This document shows positions 1 through 12,400 of a stretch of DNA of 64,000 nt, piece after piece. The DNA lies in contig NC_047062.1 in the NCBI RefSeq assembly GCF_902459465.1, positions 31,738,673-31,802,672 on the forward strand, written 5' to 3'. The stretch comes from Asterias rubens (taxonomy: Eukaryota > Echinodermata > Asteroidea > Forcipulatida > Asteriidae). The notes beneath the pieces were generated by a model. The model was not told the DNA's origin. It made no database searches and worked only from the letters and a program-made list of their open reading frames with translations. Numbering within the stretch: position 1 is the stretch's first letter; every line of letters begins with the position of its first letter. Position numbers and translations under genes: made by a program.

Positions 1-532
1 GCTAATTTGTGCCAACCCAGTTATACATTTTGTGATAGTTTAGCCAGCCCCCAAAAATATCAACAAATGTCTGGAGTACATAACATATATTGGGTTTTTT
101 TTTTCAGCCTAAAGCTGTTTGCTCCACTTAACAGTAAATCACATTGATAAATCACATTGATGAGGCACTGGGTTTTACTAAATTACTCCTTTAATACATA
201 TTTTAATTCAAATTTGAAGATATTTAATAACAGTTTTCCTTACATTTTTTAATCAAGACATATTAATATTGGTAAGGATCCAGCAGTTCTTTTACAATCT
301 TTTGAAAGGGTGAAAAGCAGAGATCATTTAAACTAATAAAGGTTCTGAGCTCTCCTCATTATTAATCAAGGTTGTATTGTTTCCAGAAAAATTGAGAGTA
401 AGCACAAAATACCTTATTTATATTTTTTTCTAGATTGTAAAAAAAACTTTTAGTGGTGATACAACAATGAAATAACTGTCAGATTTTTATTAGTTTTTTT
501 TAACAAACCATGTTTTTGTTTCATTTTCCTGC
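1..532. other. AT-rich intergenic sequence
   Basis: No coding exon, RNA gene or recognisable repeat is visible. The stretch is AT-rich with homopolymer T runs. It ends where similarity to the far arm of the inverted duplication begins, close to a pyrimidine-rich tract and an AG that looks like a splice acceptor. Confidence 0.4.
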
Positions 533-538
533 CTGCAG

Positions 539-634
539 CTCCAGTCTCCAAAAGTTCAACATGTCAACATGAATGTCTGAGACCCACTTATCATCATACA
601 TCTTGGCATAAAGAACTACCTTCTCTGTAAACAG
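539..634 (+). pseudogene. Exon-like block, left-arm copy of the repeated exon
   Basis: The block follows a pyrimidine-rich tract ending CTGCAG and is followed by GTTAAT, so it has the layout of an internal exon on the plus strand. It is the mirror copy of 7873-7969 and resembles the six array exons at 9.2-14.8 kb in its start, its middle (CAACATGT) and its donor context. In the frame used by the best array exon it stays open until a TAA just before the donor. The two arm copies differ by one base in length, which breaks the frame in the other copy. I read it as a decayed exon copy. The opposite strand has an unrelated open frame that I do not treat as a gene. Confidence 0.3.
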
Positions 635-1437
635 GTTAATTGAAACCCTACAATCCCAATACTTTCCCCAGTGTCCAAAGTGAAGGGTTAAGGACTTGGG
701 CCAGTAGGGTCTCATTCCAATCTTATAAAGTACAACCAATTTGTGGAGTGACATATAAGAAGAGGATATGGAAACGTTGATGCCACATGCTGGCAAAAAA
801 TTCCTATGCTCTTTTCCCAAAAAGAAAAGGATCCCCACTACCAAAATATATTGTGTCTAGCTTTTTCTTGCTGCATCTTACCACCACTACATTTGTTTAC
901 TTTAAGCCATACTTATCTATGGTAATAATTGTTAAAAAAAATAGTTCTTATCATGATCAGCTGCCAGCATGGCAAGCATTTGCTTGACCTTGGGACAATT
1001 GATTAAAATAAAACAAATGATTTGGGGGTCTTTTACTACAAACTTTCCACGTGTTTTTCCAAAGAAAGTGGCAGTGCTAGTCACCTGGGGTGGATTTCAC
1101 GAAGAGTTAAGACTAGTCTTATCTCAAGTAAGGACAAGTTGTAAAATGTACAATTGTGGCAAGTTTCATAAAAATAACTCTAGAACTTTGGAAAATACAA
1201 AGGGGCCACTTTGTGCCACATTTCTCTGTAAGTCTGAAACTTGTTTGAGGGAAAATATCAACTTGATCCAAATCAAGACATTCAACACTGAAAATATACT
1301 GGATCCGCATAAGTTTCTTGGAGTAGTTTTTCTAAACTGTTGGTGTTCTGCAAGTATTTTTGATAAAAATTCTAAAGTGAAAGCAATTCAGTTGAAAGTA
1401 ATTAATTATTTTACATCTACTGTTTGTTTTGTTACAG

Positions 1438-1486
1438 GAAGGCTTTCGACGTTCCACATGGCAAGATACACTTCACTGTTATTTGA
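1438..1486 (+). pseudogene. Exon-like block with a conserved short reading frame, left arm
   Basis: A strong acceptor (TTTTGTTACAG) precedes a 16-codon frame ending in TGA whose product ends DVPHGKIHFTVI. The mirror copy at 6965-7013 keeps the same frame and stop. Its third-position differences are synonymous in the GK pair and conservative in V to I, although its first residues differ (KAF against MAS). This looks like a small terminal exon that was once under coding constraint. It needs an incoming phase different from the exon chain proposed for the right arm, so its place in any transcript is unclear. Confidence 0.3.
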
Positions 1487-1712
1487 GCAGTCCTAGTGTT
1501 ACCTTTTTTTTCTTGTGCTTAAGAAAATCAGTTTTGTTCAATTTTAAACACCTTTCTGCTTCCTTTGCTGTGATTTATATTTTCGCTTGCAATTTGTATG
1601 AGTTTGTTGATGTGTTCCTGTTTGTGTGCATGCTTAAATTGTTTTGTTTGTGAATGTGAACTCCTGCCGCTCAAAGCGTATTTCCGCCGACCCAAAATCG
1701 AATGCGGTGGTT

Positions 1713-1748
1713 GGTATACCCATGGAGCTATAGCTCCATGGGTATACC
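1713..1748. repeat. Perfect 36-bp palindrome
   Basis: The half-site GGTATACCCATGGAGCTA is followed directly by its exact reverse complement, with no loop. In the mirror arm the same context reads straight through from TTGGTA to ACCTAAG without it, so about 28 bp were inserted or copied here after the arms separated. Confidence 0.9.
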
Positions 1749-1826
1749 TAAGCTGCAGAATCGCGGCCCATCGGGGCATTCTGCTAAGGTCACTACGCTG
1801 CATGAGTTCATCAGTGTCTGCTTCAG

Positions 1827-1903
1827 CCTAAACCTAGACCTCTACTCCTGTTGTTAATGTGGAGCCTTCATTGGACAGCAGCGATCTGTCACTTCCGGAA
1901 TAG
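1827..1903 (+). pseudogene. Exon-like block, left-arm copy of the penultimate exon
   Basis: It is bounded by CTTCAG and by GTGAGT, a good acceptor and donor. It corresponds to 6612-6684 in the right arm, but it is four bases longer. In the frame that joins the next exon it contains a TAA, while the right-arm copy is open. The left copy is probably broken. Confidence 0.35.
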
Positions 1904-2142
1904 GTGAGTTTCTGCTTTCAATTTTGATTAAGGAACTGCACTCTCTAGTAAAAGGTAAATTCCTTAAAAGCAAATTAGTCAAGACCTGATGTATATTCTA
2001 CACAAAATCGAAATGGCAAGCAAATTGCAAATTATCATTATGCATTGTTTTTTAAGCTAGATTTGATACCTCTGCAGGGTATTTTGCTAATTTAACTTTT
2101 TGGCATCCATACAACTTTGTATCTGTAAACTTATTTTTTCAG

Positions 2143-2258
2143 AGCCAGAGATGCAGCTGTTCCCCAAATCAAGTGCAGAGGGAATCAGCTCTACTGACAT
2201 CGCTGAAGGCTACACACAAGGGAAAGCAACTTTTATGAAAACAGCATCTAGTCATTAG
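2143..2258 (+). pseudogene. Terminal exon-like block, left-arm copy
   Basis: A T-rich acceptor (TTTTTTCAG) leads into an open frame that includes PEMQLFPKSSAEG and ends TASSH then TAG. The right-arm copy (6285-6403) differs by a K/I substitution and by exactly one codon (an extra TCA, serine). An in-frame indel plus near identity fits coding constraint, but recent copying could give the same picture. Because the upstream block in this arm has a stop, this copy is likely part of a broken gene copy. I do not recognise the protein. Confidence 0.35.
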
Positions 2259-3289
2259 GACACACTATAGCTGTTCATTGTCAAGTTATGAATGAACCAC
2301 CCTGTAATTTGTCTTAAATTTTTTTCATTTATTCTAGATGTGTTATTAGGCCTGACATGTTTTAATGGTGTTTTTCAATTAAGTTTTTAAACTACTTAAA
2401 ACATTTCTGTAAATAAGTACACCATTGCAAGCAAGCACATATTATGCGTTTTTATGCGCTACTTAGCGATCTTAGGGCCTTGGTGTTGCACTCTAATTGT
2501 TTGGAATCCGGAAGTACAAAGCATGGGAAATTCCAGACTTATTGCGAAAAGGGACTTGGACACATGCACGTGGCATGTGGGGTCTCAGCCCGGCCGGTTG
2601 TTTCACATCTGGTGGTTGATCTTAAAGGTGCATCATTTGGTGTTATCACAAACTATGGTTGACCAAACGGGTTAGTTCCTAGTCTAGGCCATGGGGCTAG
2701 GGACCGCGTTCGGGAGTAGGGGGTGCCCCCCTCAGACGGGGGCATGGACCTGGGCGCTGATTTAATATAGTATGAGGGCCCTTATGATCTCCCGGGCGTG
2801 TCGGGGCTGGTATCCTGGGACCTGCACGTGGTGGCCCTGCTTTTAACTAGCCTTACCAGGATGATATAGGCAAAATTATGAACTAAATAAATTAAACGCT
2901 TGCGATGGTGCATTTATACAATACCTTACCCTTTACTCTCATGAGTGTAATATCCAATGTATTACTGGCACAACTTTTAGGTCATCAATTTTCTAATTGT
3001 GGTTTTTCAGCTGTACTGTTTGAAAATAGGTTAAAGTACATTGCTGTGCCAGACATTCACTCTTTTGGTCATTAAATTTTGGTTGCATGGCTGTTGCAAC
3101 TAGTCAACAGAAAAAAAATGTTTGCGTTCACTCTTTGGCTCTCACGATGAATAAAAAAAGAGAGGAAAAGGGCGTTTGAGAGAACTTGAGAGAAAAAAAT
3201 AAAATAAGTGCATTGTCATGAATACATCTGTATTGTGTAATCAAATTGCTCAATAAGTTTATATATTCATGTTGAGTCTGTCTTTTTAT

Positions 3290-4255
3290 TTAATCTTTTT
3301 CTTTTTTACTGATTTGGGACCATTTTATTTTTCGGCCAATTTTTAAAAATGGGCCTTTTCGAGCCAGGATTTTTTGTTAAAAAAACTGCAAGGGGTTAAA
3401 CTTGTTCTTTTGACTGATTTGGGACCATTTTATTTTCTGGCCAATTTGTAGAAATGGGCATTTTTGGGTCACGATTTTTGGTTAAAAAATCTGCAAGGGG
3501 TTAAACTTGTTCTTTTGACCGATTTGGGACCATTTTATTTTCTGGCCAATTTGTAAAAATGGGCCTTTTTGGGTCACGATTTTTGGTTAAAAAATCTGCA
3601 AGGGGTTAAACTTGTTCTTTTGACCGATTTGGGACCGTTTTATTTTTCGGCCAATTTTTAGAAATGGGCATTTTTGGGTCAGGATTTTTGGTTTAAAAAA
3701 CTGCAAGGGGTTAAACTTGTTCTTTTGACTGATTTGGGACCATTTTATTTTTCGGCCAATTTTTAGAAATGGGCATTTTTTGGTCAGTATTTTTTGTTAA
3801 AAAAACTGCAAGGGGTTAAACTTGTTCTTTTGACTGATTTGGGACCAGTTTATTTTTCGGCCATTTTTTTAAAATGGGCCTTTTTGAGCCAGGATTTTTG
3901 GTTTAAAAAACTGCAAGGGGTTAAACTTGTTCTTTTGACTGATTTGGGACCAGTTTATTTTTCGGCCATTTTTTTAAAATGGGCCTTTTTGAGCCAGGAT
4001 TTTTGGTTTAAAAAACTGCAAGGGGTTAAACTTGTTCTTTTGAATGATTTGGGACCATTTTATTTTTCGGCCAATTTTTAAAATGGGCCTTTTCGAGCCA
4101 GAATTTTTTGTTAAAAAAACTGCAAGGGGTTAAACTTGTTCTTTTGAATGATTTGGGACCATTTCAATTATCGGCCAATTTTTTAAAATGGGCCTTTTTG
4201 CGCCAGGATTTTTGGTTTAAAAAACTGCAAGGGGTTAAACTTGTTCTTTAGAATG
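3290..4255 (+). repeat. Tandem satellite, ~105-bp unit, left block
   Basis: About nine head-to-tail units share a core reading CTGCAAGGGGTTAAAC then TTGTTCTTTTGA, with recurring GATTTGGGACC and TTCGGCCA. Units differ by scattered substitutions and small indels. Open frames running through several units are a product of the period and are not genes. Confidence 0.9.
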
Positions 4256-4503
4256 ACTTTGAATACGGCCTTGGCCGATGAATTTCAAGCCGGGGAGGGC
4301 GCTCTTACAAGGTATTTTGGAGGCTAAGTACTTCCGCACTCAAGAGGGCGCTAGAGCAAAAACTTTTGGATGCCGAGTACTCACGTCCATTAGAGGGCGC
4401 TATAACAGAAACGGTTAGGCAATCACACGATGAAAAATATGTTATAGCGCCCTCTTTTGACTATACCTTACATGGTTTGCTGTAAAAACTGCCCTAATGA
4501 ACC
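4256..4503. other. Spacer at the centre of the inverted duplication
   Basis: Non-satellite sequence separates the two satellite blocks. It contains several GAGGGCGCT motifs and, near its right end, the reverse complement AGCGCCCTC. No exon is visible. Confidence 0.5.
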
Positions 4504-5183
4504 CCTCTGCGATCCCGCACCCAAAAACATCCACTCAAAAAGGCTCATTAAATTGGCTGATAATAATAATGGTCCAGAATCAGTCTAAGGAACAAGTTTA
4601 ACCCCTTGCAGTGTTTTAAATCAAAAATCCTGGCTCAAAAAGGCCCATTTTTACAAATTGGCCAGAAAATAATATGGTCCCAAATCATTCAAAAGAACAA
4701 GTTTAATCCCTTGCAGTTTATTAAACCAAAAATCCTGGCTCAAATATGCCCATTTCTAAAAAATGGCCGAAAAATAAAACGGACCCAAATCAGTCAAAAG
4801 AACAAGTTTAACCCCTTGCAGTTTTTTAAACCAAAAATCGTGACCTCTGCGATCCCGCACCCAAAAACATCCACTCAAAAAGGCTCATTAAATTGGCTGA
4901 TAATAATAATGGTCCAGAATCAGTCTAAGGAACAAGTTTAACCCCTTGCAGTGTTTTAAATCAAAAATCCTGGCTCAAAAAGGCCCATTTTTACAAATTG
5001 GCCAGAAAATAATATGGTCCCAAATCATTCAAAAGAACAAGTTTAATCCCTTGCAGTTTATTAAACCAAAAATCCTGGCTCAAATATGCCCATTTCTAAA
5101 AAATGGCCGAAAAATAAAACGGACCCAAATCAGTCAAAAGAACAAGTTTAACCCCTTGCAGTTTTTTAAACCAAAAATCGTGA
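4504..5183. repeat. Direct 340-bp tandem duplication inside the right satellite block
   Basis: The stretch 4504-4843 is repeated at 4844-5183 with no difference that I can see. Each copy contains about three inverted satellite units plus a short non-satellite leader (TCTGCGATCCCGCAC). The apparent identity points to a very recent event, or to a collapse/expansion artefact in assembly. Confidence 0.9.
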
Positions 5184-5260
5184 CCCAAAAAGGCCCATTT
5201 TTAAAAATTGGCCGAAAAATAAAATGGTCCCAAATCAGTCAAAAGAACAAGATTAAATAA
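4590..5260 (-). repeat. Tandem satellite, right block in inverted orientation
   Basis: Reverse-complement copies of the ~105-bp unit (GTTTAACCCCTTGCAG core), about six units. This block faces the left block across the short spacer. Confidence 0.9.
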
Positions 5261-6284
5261 AAAGACAGACTCAACATGAATATATAAACTTATTGAGCAA
5301 TTTGTTTACACAATACAGATGTATTCATGACAATGCACTTATATTATTTTTTTTCTCAAGTTCTCTCAAATGCCCTTTTCCTCTATTTTTTTATTCATCG
5401 TGAGAGCCAAAGAGTGAACGCAAACATTTTTTTCTGTTGACTAGTTGCAACAGGCATGCAACCAAAATTTAATGACCAAAAGAGTGAATGTCTGGCACAG
5501 CAATGTACTTTAACCTATTTTCAAACAGTACAGCTGAAAAACCACAATTAGAAAATTGATGACCTAAACAGTTGTGCCAGTAGTACATTGGATATTACAC
5601 TCATGAGAGTAAAGGCAAGGTATTGTATAAATGCACCATCGCAAGCAGTTAATTTATTTGGTTCATAATTTTACCTATATCATCCTGGTAAGGCTAGTTA
5701 AAAGCAGGGCCACCACGTGCAGGTCCCAGGATACCAGCCCCGACCACGCCCGGGAGATCATAAGGGCCCTCATACTATATTAAATCAGCGCCCAGGTCCA
5801 TGCCCCCGTCTGAGGGGGGCACCCCCTACTCCCGAACGCGGTCCCTAGCCCCATGGCCTAGACTAGGAACTAACCCGTTTGGTCAACCATAGTTTGTGAT
5901 AACACCAAATGATGCACCTTTAAGATCAACCACCAGATGTGAAACAACCGGCCGGGCTAAGACCCCACATGCCACGTGCATGTGTCCAAGTCCCTTTTCG
6001 CAATAAGTCTGGAATTTCCCATGCTTTGTACTTCCGGATTCCAAACAATTAGGTGCAACACCAAGGCCCTAAGATCGCCAAGTAGCGCATAAAAACGCAT
6101 AATATGTGCTTGCTTGCAATGGTGTACTTATTTACAGAAATGTTTTAAGTAGTTTAAAAACTTAATTGAAAAACACCATTAAACATGTCAGGCCTAATAA
6201 CACATCTAGAATAAATGAAAAAAATTTAAGACAAATTACAGGGTGGTTCATTCATAACTTGACAATGAACAGCTTTAGTGTGTC

Positions 6285-6403
6285 CTAATGACTAGATGCT
6301 GATGTTTTCATAAAAGTTGCTATCCCTTGTGTGTAGCCTTCAGCGATGTCAGTAGAGCTGATTCCCTCTGCACTTGATTTGGGGAACAGCTGCATCTCTG
6401 GCT
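6285..6403 (-). CDS. Candidate last exon of the repeated-exon gene
   Basis: Acceptor CTTTCAG, then an open frame to TAG. It is the intact mirror of 2143-2258, one codon longer. The G ending the exon at 6612-6684 completes its first codon (G plus AG, glutamate). Confidence 0.38.
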
Positions 6404-9400
6404 CTGAAAGATTAAGTTCAAAGACTAACAGTTAAAAAAACAAAACATTCTGATTATTTGAATCATGTTAATTTGCTTTCCATTTCTTGGTTTTGTGTAA
6501 AGCCTAACTTAAGCGGCTACTTTAGGTGTAAATATGACTAATTGCCTTTTAGGAATGTACCTTTTACTAGAGAGTGCAGTTACTAAATCAAAATTGAAAG
6601 TAGAAACTCACCAATTCCAGAAGTGACAGACAGTTGCTGTCCCATAACTGGTCCATGTTGACAACAGGAGTAGAGGTTGAAAACCTAAAGATCGTGGGGA
6701 CTTTAACATAATGCCCGAATCGGCCGCGTTTCTGCCGCTTAGGTCTACCAACCGCCGCAATCGACGTTTAGTCGGTTGGAAGTGCGCTTAGGGTAAGGCA
6801 TTCTCGAACCAATAAATGTGAGCATGCATACAGACAGGAAAACATCAACAAACACAAACAAATTGCAAGCAAAACTTTAAATAACAGCAAAATGAAGCAG
6901 AGATTAAAAAAATTAACATAACTGATTTTCTAAAGCTCAAGAAAAAAGGTAACACTAGGACTGCTCAAATAACAGTGAAGTGTATTTTTCCATGTGGAAT
7001 GTCGGAAGCCATCCTGTAACAAAACAAATAGTAGACAAGAATTAATTTCAAATGAAATGGTTTCACTTAAGAATTGTTATAAAAAATACTTTCAGAACAC
7101 CAATAGTGAGACCAGGAAAGATTATTCTGACGAACTTGTGCACTAATTTTGTTAGTCAAATTGATTCTTCCCTCAAACAGTTATAGTTTCAAAAATGGAT
7201 CATTTAAGGGGACCGTTAAATGACCACTGTTGTGGGTACAGAGATCATGTCCCCCCCCCCCCCTAGGGCTTTGTAATTTAGAGGATGACGCTTCAAGGTT
7301 ATTAGGAATCTTGGCCAGCATGTGACCGCAATCTTTCCATTACCTCTTCTTCTTTGTCACTCCACAAATTGGTTGTACTTTATAAGATTGGAATGGGACC
7401 TTGTGACATGCAGCTGGTATTTGAGCCTTAAAGCCATTGGACCCTTTCGGTAAACACTATTGTCCAAGGCCCACACTTCGTGTATCACAACTTCTATATC
7501 AAATAACAAACCTGTGAAAATTTAGGCTCAATCGGTCATCGGAGTCTGGAGAAAATAACGGGAAAACCCACCCGTGTATCCGCGCGTTTCGCCGTGTCAT
7601 GACATGTGTTTAAAATAAATCCGTAATTCTCGCTAACGAGAATTGATATTGTTTTACTGTTTTCTCAAAAAGTAAAGCATTTCATGGAATAATATTTCAA
7701 GGGAAGTCTTTCACCACTACCTTCTGTAAACCCTGTAAGTTATTTGTAAATCTGTGAACTTTTTTTTTCTTTTTTCTGTACCGAAAGGGTCCAATGGCTT
7801 TAACTTTCCCAAGTTCTTCTGAATCCTTCACTTTGGATACTGAAGAAGGAATTGGGACTGGTGTCAATTTACCTGTTTACAGAAAAGGTAGTTCTTTATG
7901 CTAGGCTGTATGATGATAAGTGGGTCTCAGACATTAATTGTTGACATGTTGATGTTTTGGAGACTGGAGCTGTAGGCAAACAAAAGGACACGTTTTTAGT
8001 TAAAAACAAATGTTTCTGAACGTTACTTAATTTATCGTAGGCCCACGAAAGTTATTCTTTATATAATCAAGACAACAGGTCCGTATATCTAAAGATGAAT
8101 TTTCCATCACTTTCCATTTTTCCTGAAGCAAAACTGTTGTCATGGCAATTCTGAGGAGGTTGCAAAAGTTATTATTTATATATCTAAGCAAATCTCTGCT
8201 TGTTTCACTTTTGTTACAATTGAACACCAGCTGTTGTATTCCAGCAACAAAGGATATATAATATAACTTTTTCATTGAAATAAAATTCTCTATTGAAGGA
8301 ATAATTTAAGTAAAGAGTTATCTGCAATATGCTGGTGCAATTTATTTTCTTCTCCTGTATCTTTCACGAGGTAAATTATGGTATTGTATTGGCGGTGCCA
8401 ATCGATAGGTAGGGGGCGCCAGCACGACTTCCCGTCGGAGCACTGCTCGCGGCCCTTGCAGGCCTACTGGGAACACACTCACCAGAAAGGGCGTCCTTTG
8501 GCTTTAGGCCTTCTCCCTTGTGTAAAAGTCAGTACTTGTTGAGTGTTAATAAAATAAAGCTCCAGAACAAGGGACAGAGAGGCTAGTTATTTGTATTTTT
8601 GAGTCAATATAAAGCTGTGTGTATCCCCCGGTCAAGGCTACAGTATTTTTGCCTGGTCAGAAAGATTATTTGTTACAACAAAGGACCCAGTTTCAAAAAG
8701 CCAGTAAGCACAAAAACTTGCTTAGCACAGACATATCTTTCTTAGCAGAAACTGCAAAAGGTTTACGATGTTGAAACTGGTGCCCCACCAATGTTTCGCT
8801 TAGCAAAGAAATCAACTATGCAGTATTTTCTGCTTAACAGCTTTATGAAATTGGGCCCTTGTCATTTCTCAGCAGGGCAAAATTTCATAAAGCTGTTTAG
8901 CAGAAAATACTGCTCGTATAACTACTTTTCTAAGTACCCAAAAAAGTGGTGGGAACCAGTGGCAACAATGTAACCTTCCTGACATCTTAATTTTTTGCTG
9001 GTAACTTTTTTCAGCTCAGAAAGATTTTTCCGAGGCTTGCAATTTGTTACAGGCTTTATGAATGAGGCCCTGATTGCATACAAACATTTTTCTATAAGAG
9101 CATTTTCTAACATTAACTTCCAACAAAACAGTAGCAACATCAGGTAGACATTCTACACAATTACTAAACAGATCAACTTTGGACTGGGTGTAAATATTGG
9201 TTTACTTTTTAGGGAATTACCTCACTGGAGAGTACTTGAAGCTCATTTATAATGGGACAGGCTCGAAAACTTGTTGGCGGGCTGATATCTTCGTAGATGG
9301 TAAGCCTAACTGCAATAAAAAATAAAATGCACAGTTCAACAAAATTGAGAGTTAAAAAACGTTATTCATCATAAACATAGTGTGTCAAATAATTTGGTTC

Positions 9401-12400
9401 TACCTTGGGTTTTTTCTGCTGGTTCAATTAAAAGGTTCATGGTTCATTTGTCAAAAAAAAGTGAAGTTAACAAAGACTTAAGACAAAACGATTATTTTGA
9501 TTGGTGGAAAAAGGCCAGAGCAACAGGGTGTTTCGGAGAAGTTAAATGCCTAAACAAACTTATCAACTTATTTCAGTTAGCCTGGGATCACACCCAAGTC
9601 TACAATACAACCTGGGAAGTATTCAGTCAGATTCCCTTGTGGTTAATTACTTGATACTTAAAAAAAGGGTGACCCTTTGCTGCTGCTTGTTTGGTTGAAT
9701 TGACTTCCTCAAGCTTATAATGGCAATTACAGTTTGTAGGGCTTCAAATTGGCAACCCGGAAAACATGTCAGAGACAGTGTAAACATTTAGGGCTTGATA
9801 TTTCAGTTGGAAACTGCTGGCATGCTAATCTGGAGGTCGCAGGTTCAAGTGCTGATCTAGTAAATTGTTCTTAGTTCAACCTACAATAGACCGATCCATT
9901 TCGCTCGGCCCCATTGCGTATTGACCAATCACAACGCAACGAAGGTCCGACAAATAAGGTCCGACATGCGTGCGCGGCAGAGTTGTGCAGAAAGGCATTG
10001 GAGAGCCCCACGTGTTCTTGCTCACACGTGCGTCGTGGGCGGAGCCTACTGGATCAGTGTATTAAGAAACAGACAGCTCCTACTCTGATTGTAAACTTGC
10101 TTCTCATTCTGTGTGAAGTATGAACCAGGCTTACTTGGAAAGTCATATCTGGATATAACTTTTAAATCTTCACATTTTAGGAATTTACCTCTGGCAAGTG
10201 CTTTCCGTCTTTGCATCCAATTGTGGACGGGTAGATCTCTTTGGAGATGGTAAGCCTGACTGTAATACAAACAAAACATATTTTGCAATGTCATTATTTA
10301 AGATTATCATTCAATGAAACACATTAGATTCAGATAAATTACTTGTACATGGGGATTTGTTTTATACTTTCTTCAAATAAGACTATTATTATAAGAGATG
10401 TCAGAGATGTCTAAAACAGTCTCTTCAGGGTACAGTGTGGTATTATCTTCATCATAAGTGAGCTCTCACTTTTGGCAAATAACATACAAACTTTCAATTA
10501 CCAGAAGTGAAAAACAGTAAAAGGTTTCTGAGAAACTGATCTCACCAGACTTATTTTATTGCTTAGAAAAAGGGGGGAAAACCCAAGAGCAACAGTGGTT
10601 TTGGAGATGTCAAGCCAAAGAAAAGTTCTCTTCATGATGGGTGCTTGGATGATGTTATTATCCATGAGCTCTCAGATAAACATATCGAGTAAATTGCATG
10701 GAAATTAAAGATGCTGTGTATGCTTCTGATTCCCAAAGGTTTTTATTGCCATTAATTTTAAGAGTTTTACCGATTTTTACAGACTCTTTTAAAGCAGACT
10801 GATCAGTCTCCACCTAGCCTGTTTATTCTGAGAAGATTGCTACACAACAAACACAAGACTTGTTGTCAATTAGTTTAATTTAACTCTTAAGGAACTAACC
10901 TTTCATTGGAGAGCAGCTCCTCTTACAATAATCTACATGTTGACGGGTAGATATCTCTTTGGGGATGGTGAAATTTACTGCAATACAAACAAAATGCAAA
11001 GTTTGTACAATTTATTGTTGCATTATCCGTCTTTGCCATAGTTAGATTCCAATTTTAAACTAAGTATTTTGTCTGTTTGTTTACAGGGAAGGTATACTTT
11101 TGGTCATCACTCTTAGTATAAAAGGCATCAATAACCTTTGGCTAGAAGCCTAAATCAGTGTTTGATAGCATTAAAGGGTCTACGTAACTTTTGTAGGACA
11201 AAAAACACAATGTCCACAGATTTACACTAAACTTACACAGTTTGAAGATAATGATAGTAGAAAGCTTCCATGAAAATATTACGTGCTGAGGTGCTGCAGT
11301 TTTGGGGAAATGAGTAAAACAATGTCATGAAAATAATTTTCGTCTCATGAGACGAAAATTATTTGAATCATTTACAAATGTATTTTCATGACATTGTTTT
11401 ACTCATTTCTCAAAAACTACAGCACCTCAGTAAGTAATATTTGAAGGGAAGCTTTCCACTATCATTATCTTCAAACCCTGTAAGTTTAATGTAAATCTAT
11501 GGACATTTTGAAAAGGTACCCAAATCCTTTAAGCATTTTGAGAAACATTTCACTTTAAAGTAATGTGGTTCTGTAAAAAGATAAATGTCTGTATGCCCCA
11601 AAATGAGATACTTCTCAGATTGTGTATTCCTATTAGGGATTATTTTTCCTGTGTTGAAGTGTTGTTCTCATCAGATTTTTGGTGATATCTCAAAAATGCA
11701 ATCACTCTTTGAAATGCTAAATTCAGATGTTAGTTTTATTGTGTACATCTTCATTTATAGGATTAAAACAACTGAATAGTTCAAAAAAGCAATGGTATAC
11801 TTGGCTTATAGTCAAAAACAAATGAAGACAAACTTGAGCACATCAAGATTAGATTGATTGCTGGAAAAAACAAAGGGGTGGGGGTTTGTGGAGATCAATG
11901 TCAAAAGCCTGAACAATGTGATCCATCTTAAATAGGATTTGAGGCAGTGCATGGTTTGGTTTGCGGTAACACCATGTGTGTATCTACTTGCCAGGTACGT
12001 AGACTTTGTTATTAGAGTCTTTATTACCGCAGAGTAGATTGTTCAGGTGTTTAAGAGACTTCTCAGTTCTAAAAAGAACTGTCATTTGCTTTTAAACTAT
12101 TACCCGCGCGGATGGTTTATAAAATAGGCTGGGACTACTACTTTAGTCTATAGGATCGTAATTAACTGTACTACCGCGGAGTCAGTTCTTAAATTGATCT
12201 CAACGGTTTCGACTAGCTTGCTCTAGTCATCTTCAAGAGACACTAAAATAAGTGATCCCTCTGCTGTTGTTCCAGGTGTAAAGTATAGAACCATGCTTAA
12301 CTAGAAACCTCTGTCAGGGTTTATTTATTCAAACATTACTTTTAGGAATTTACCTCTTAATGGAGAGTATTTGCAGCTCCGTCATCATAGGCCAGTCTGG

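Larger units (their letters stand above)
533..4260 (+). repeat. Left arm of a large inverted duplication
   Basis: Read on the plus strand, this arm matches the reverse complement of about 4507-7985. The inner part (about 2260-3290 against 5255-6290) is almost identical, while the outer part is patchier. Paired landmarks in mirror order are an exon-like block (539-634 and 7873-7969), a second block (1438-1486 and 6965-7013), a third (1827-1903 and 6612-6684), a terminal block (2143-2258 and 6285-6403), and the ~105-bp satellite. This arm alone carries a perfect 36-bp palindrome at 1713-1748. The other arm alone carries a ~375-bp MITE at 7428-7803. Patchy similarity with private insertions implies the duplication is not brand new, so a simple assembly mirror is unlikely. 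Confidence 0.85.
4507..7985 (-). repeat. Right arm of the large inverted duplication
   Basis: Reverse complement of the left arm, with the landmarks listed there. On the minus strand its exon-like blocks lie downstream of the 9-15 kb exon array, so this arm may be the original 3' half of that locus and the left arm its inverted copy. Its private insertions are a foldback MITE at 7428-7803 and a poly-C run near 7251-7263. Confidence 0.85.

Noticed and set aside
521..844. 107-codon minus-strand frame in the left arm
   Set aside because: Its mirror counterpart in the right arm is interrupted by stops and a MITE. The plus strand of the same bases has exon-like borders shared with the array, so the minus frame is more likely incidental.
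3794..5260. Open reading frames of 95-111 codons across the satellite
   Set aside because: They repeat the same peptide once per ~105-bp unit and exist because the period and composition avoid stops. No splice or start context supports them.
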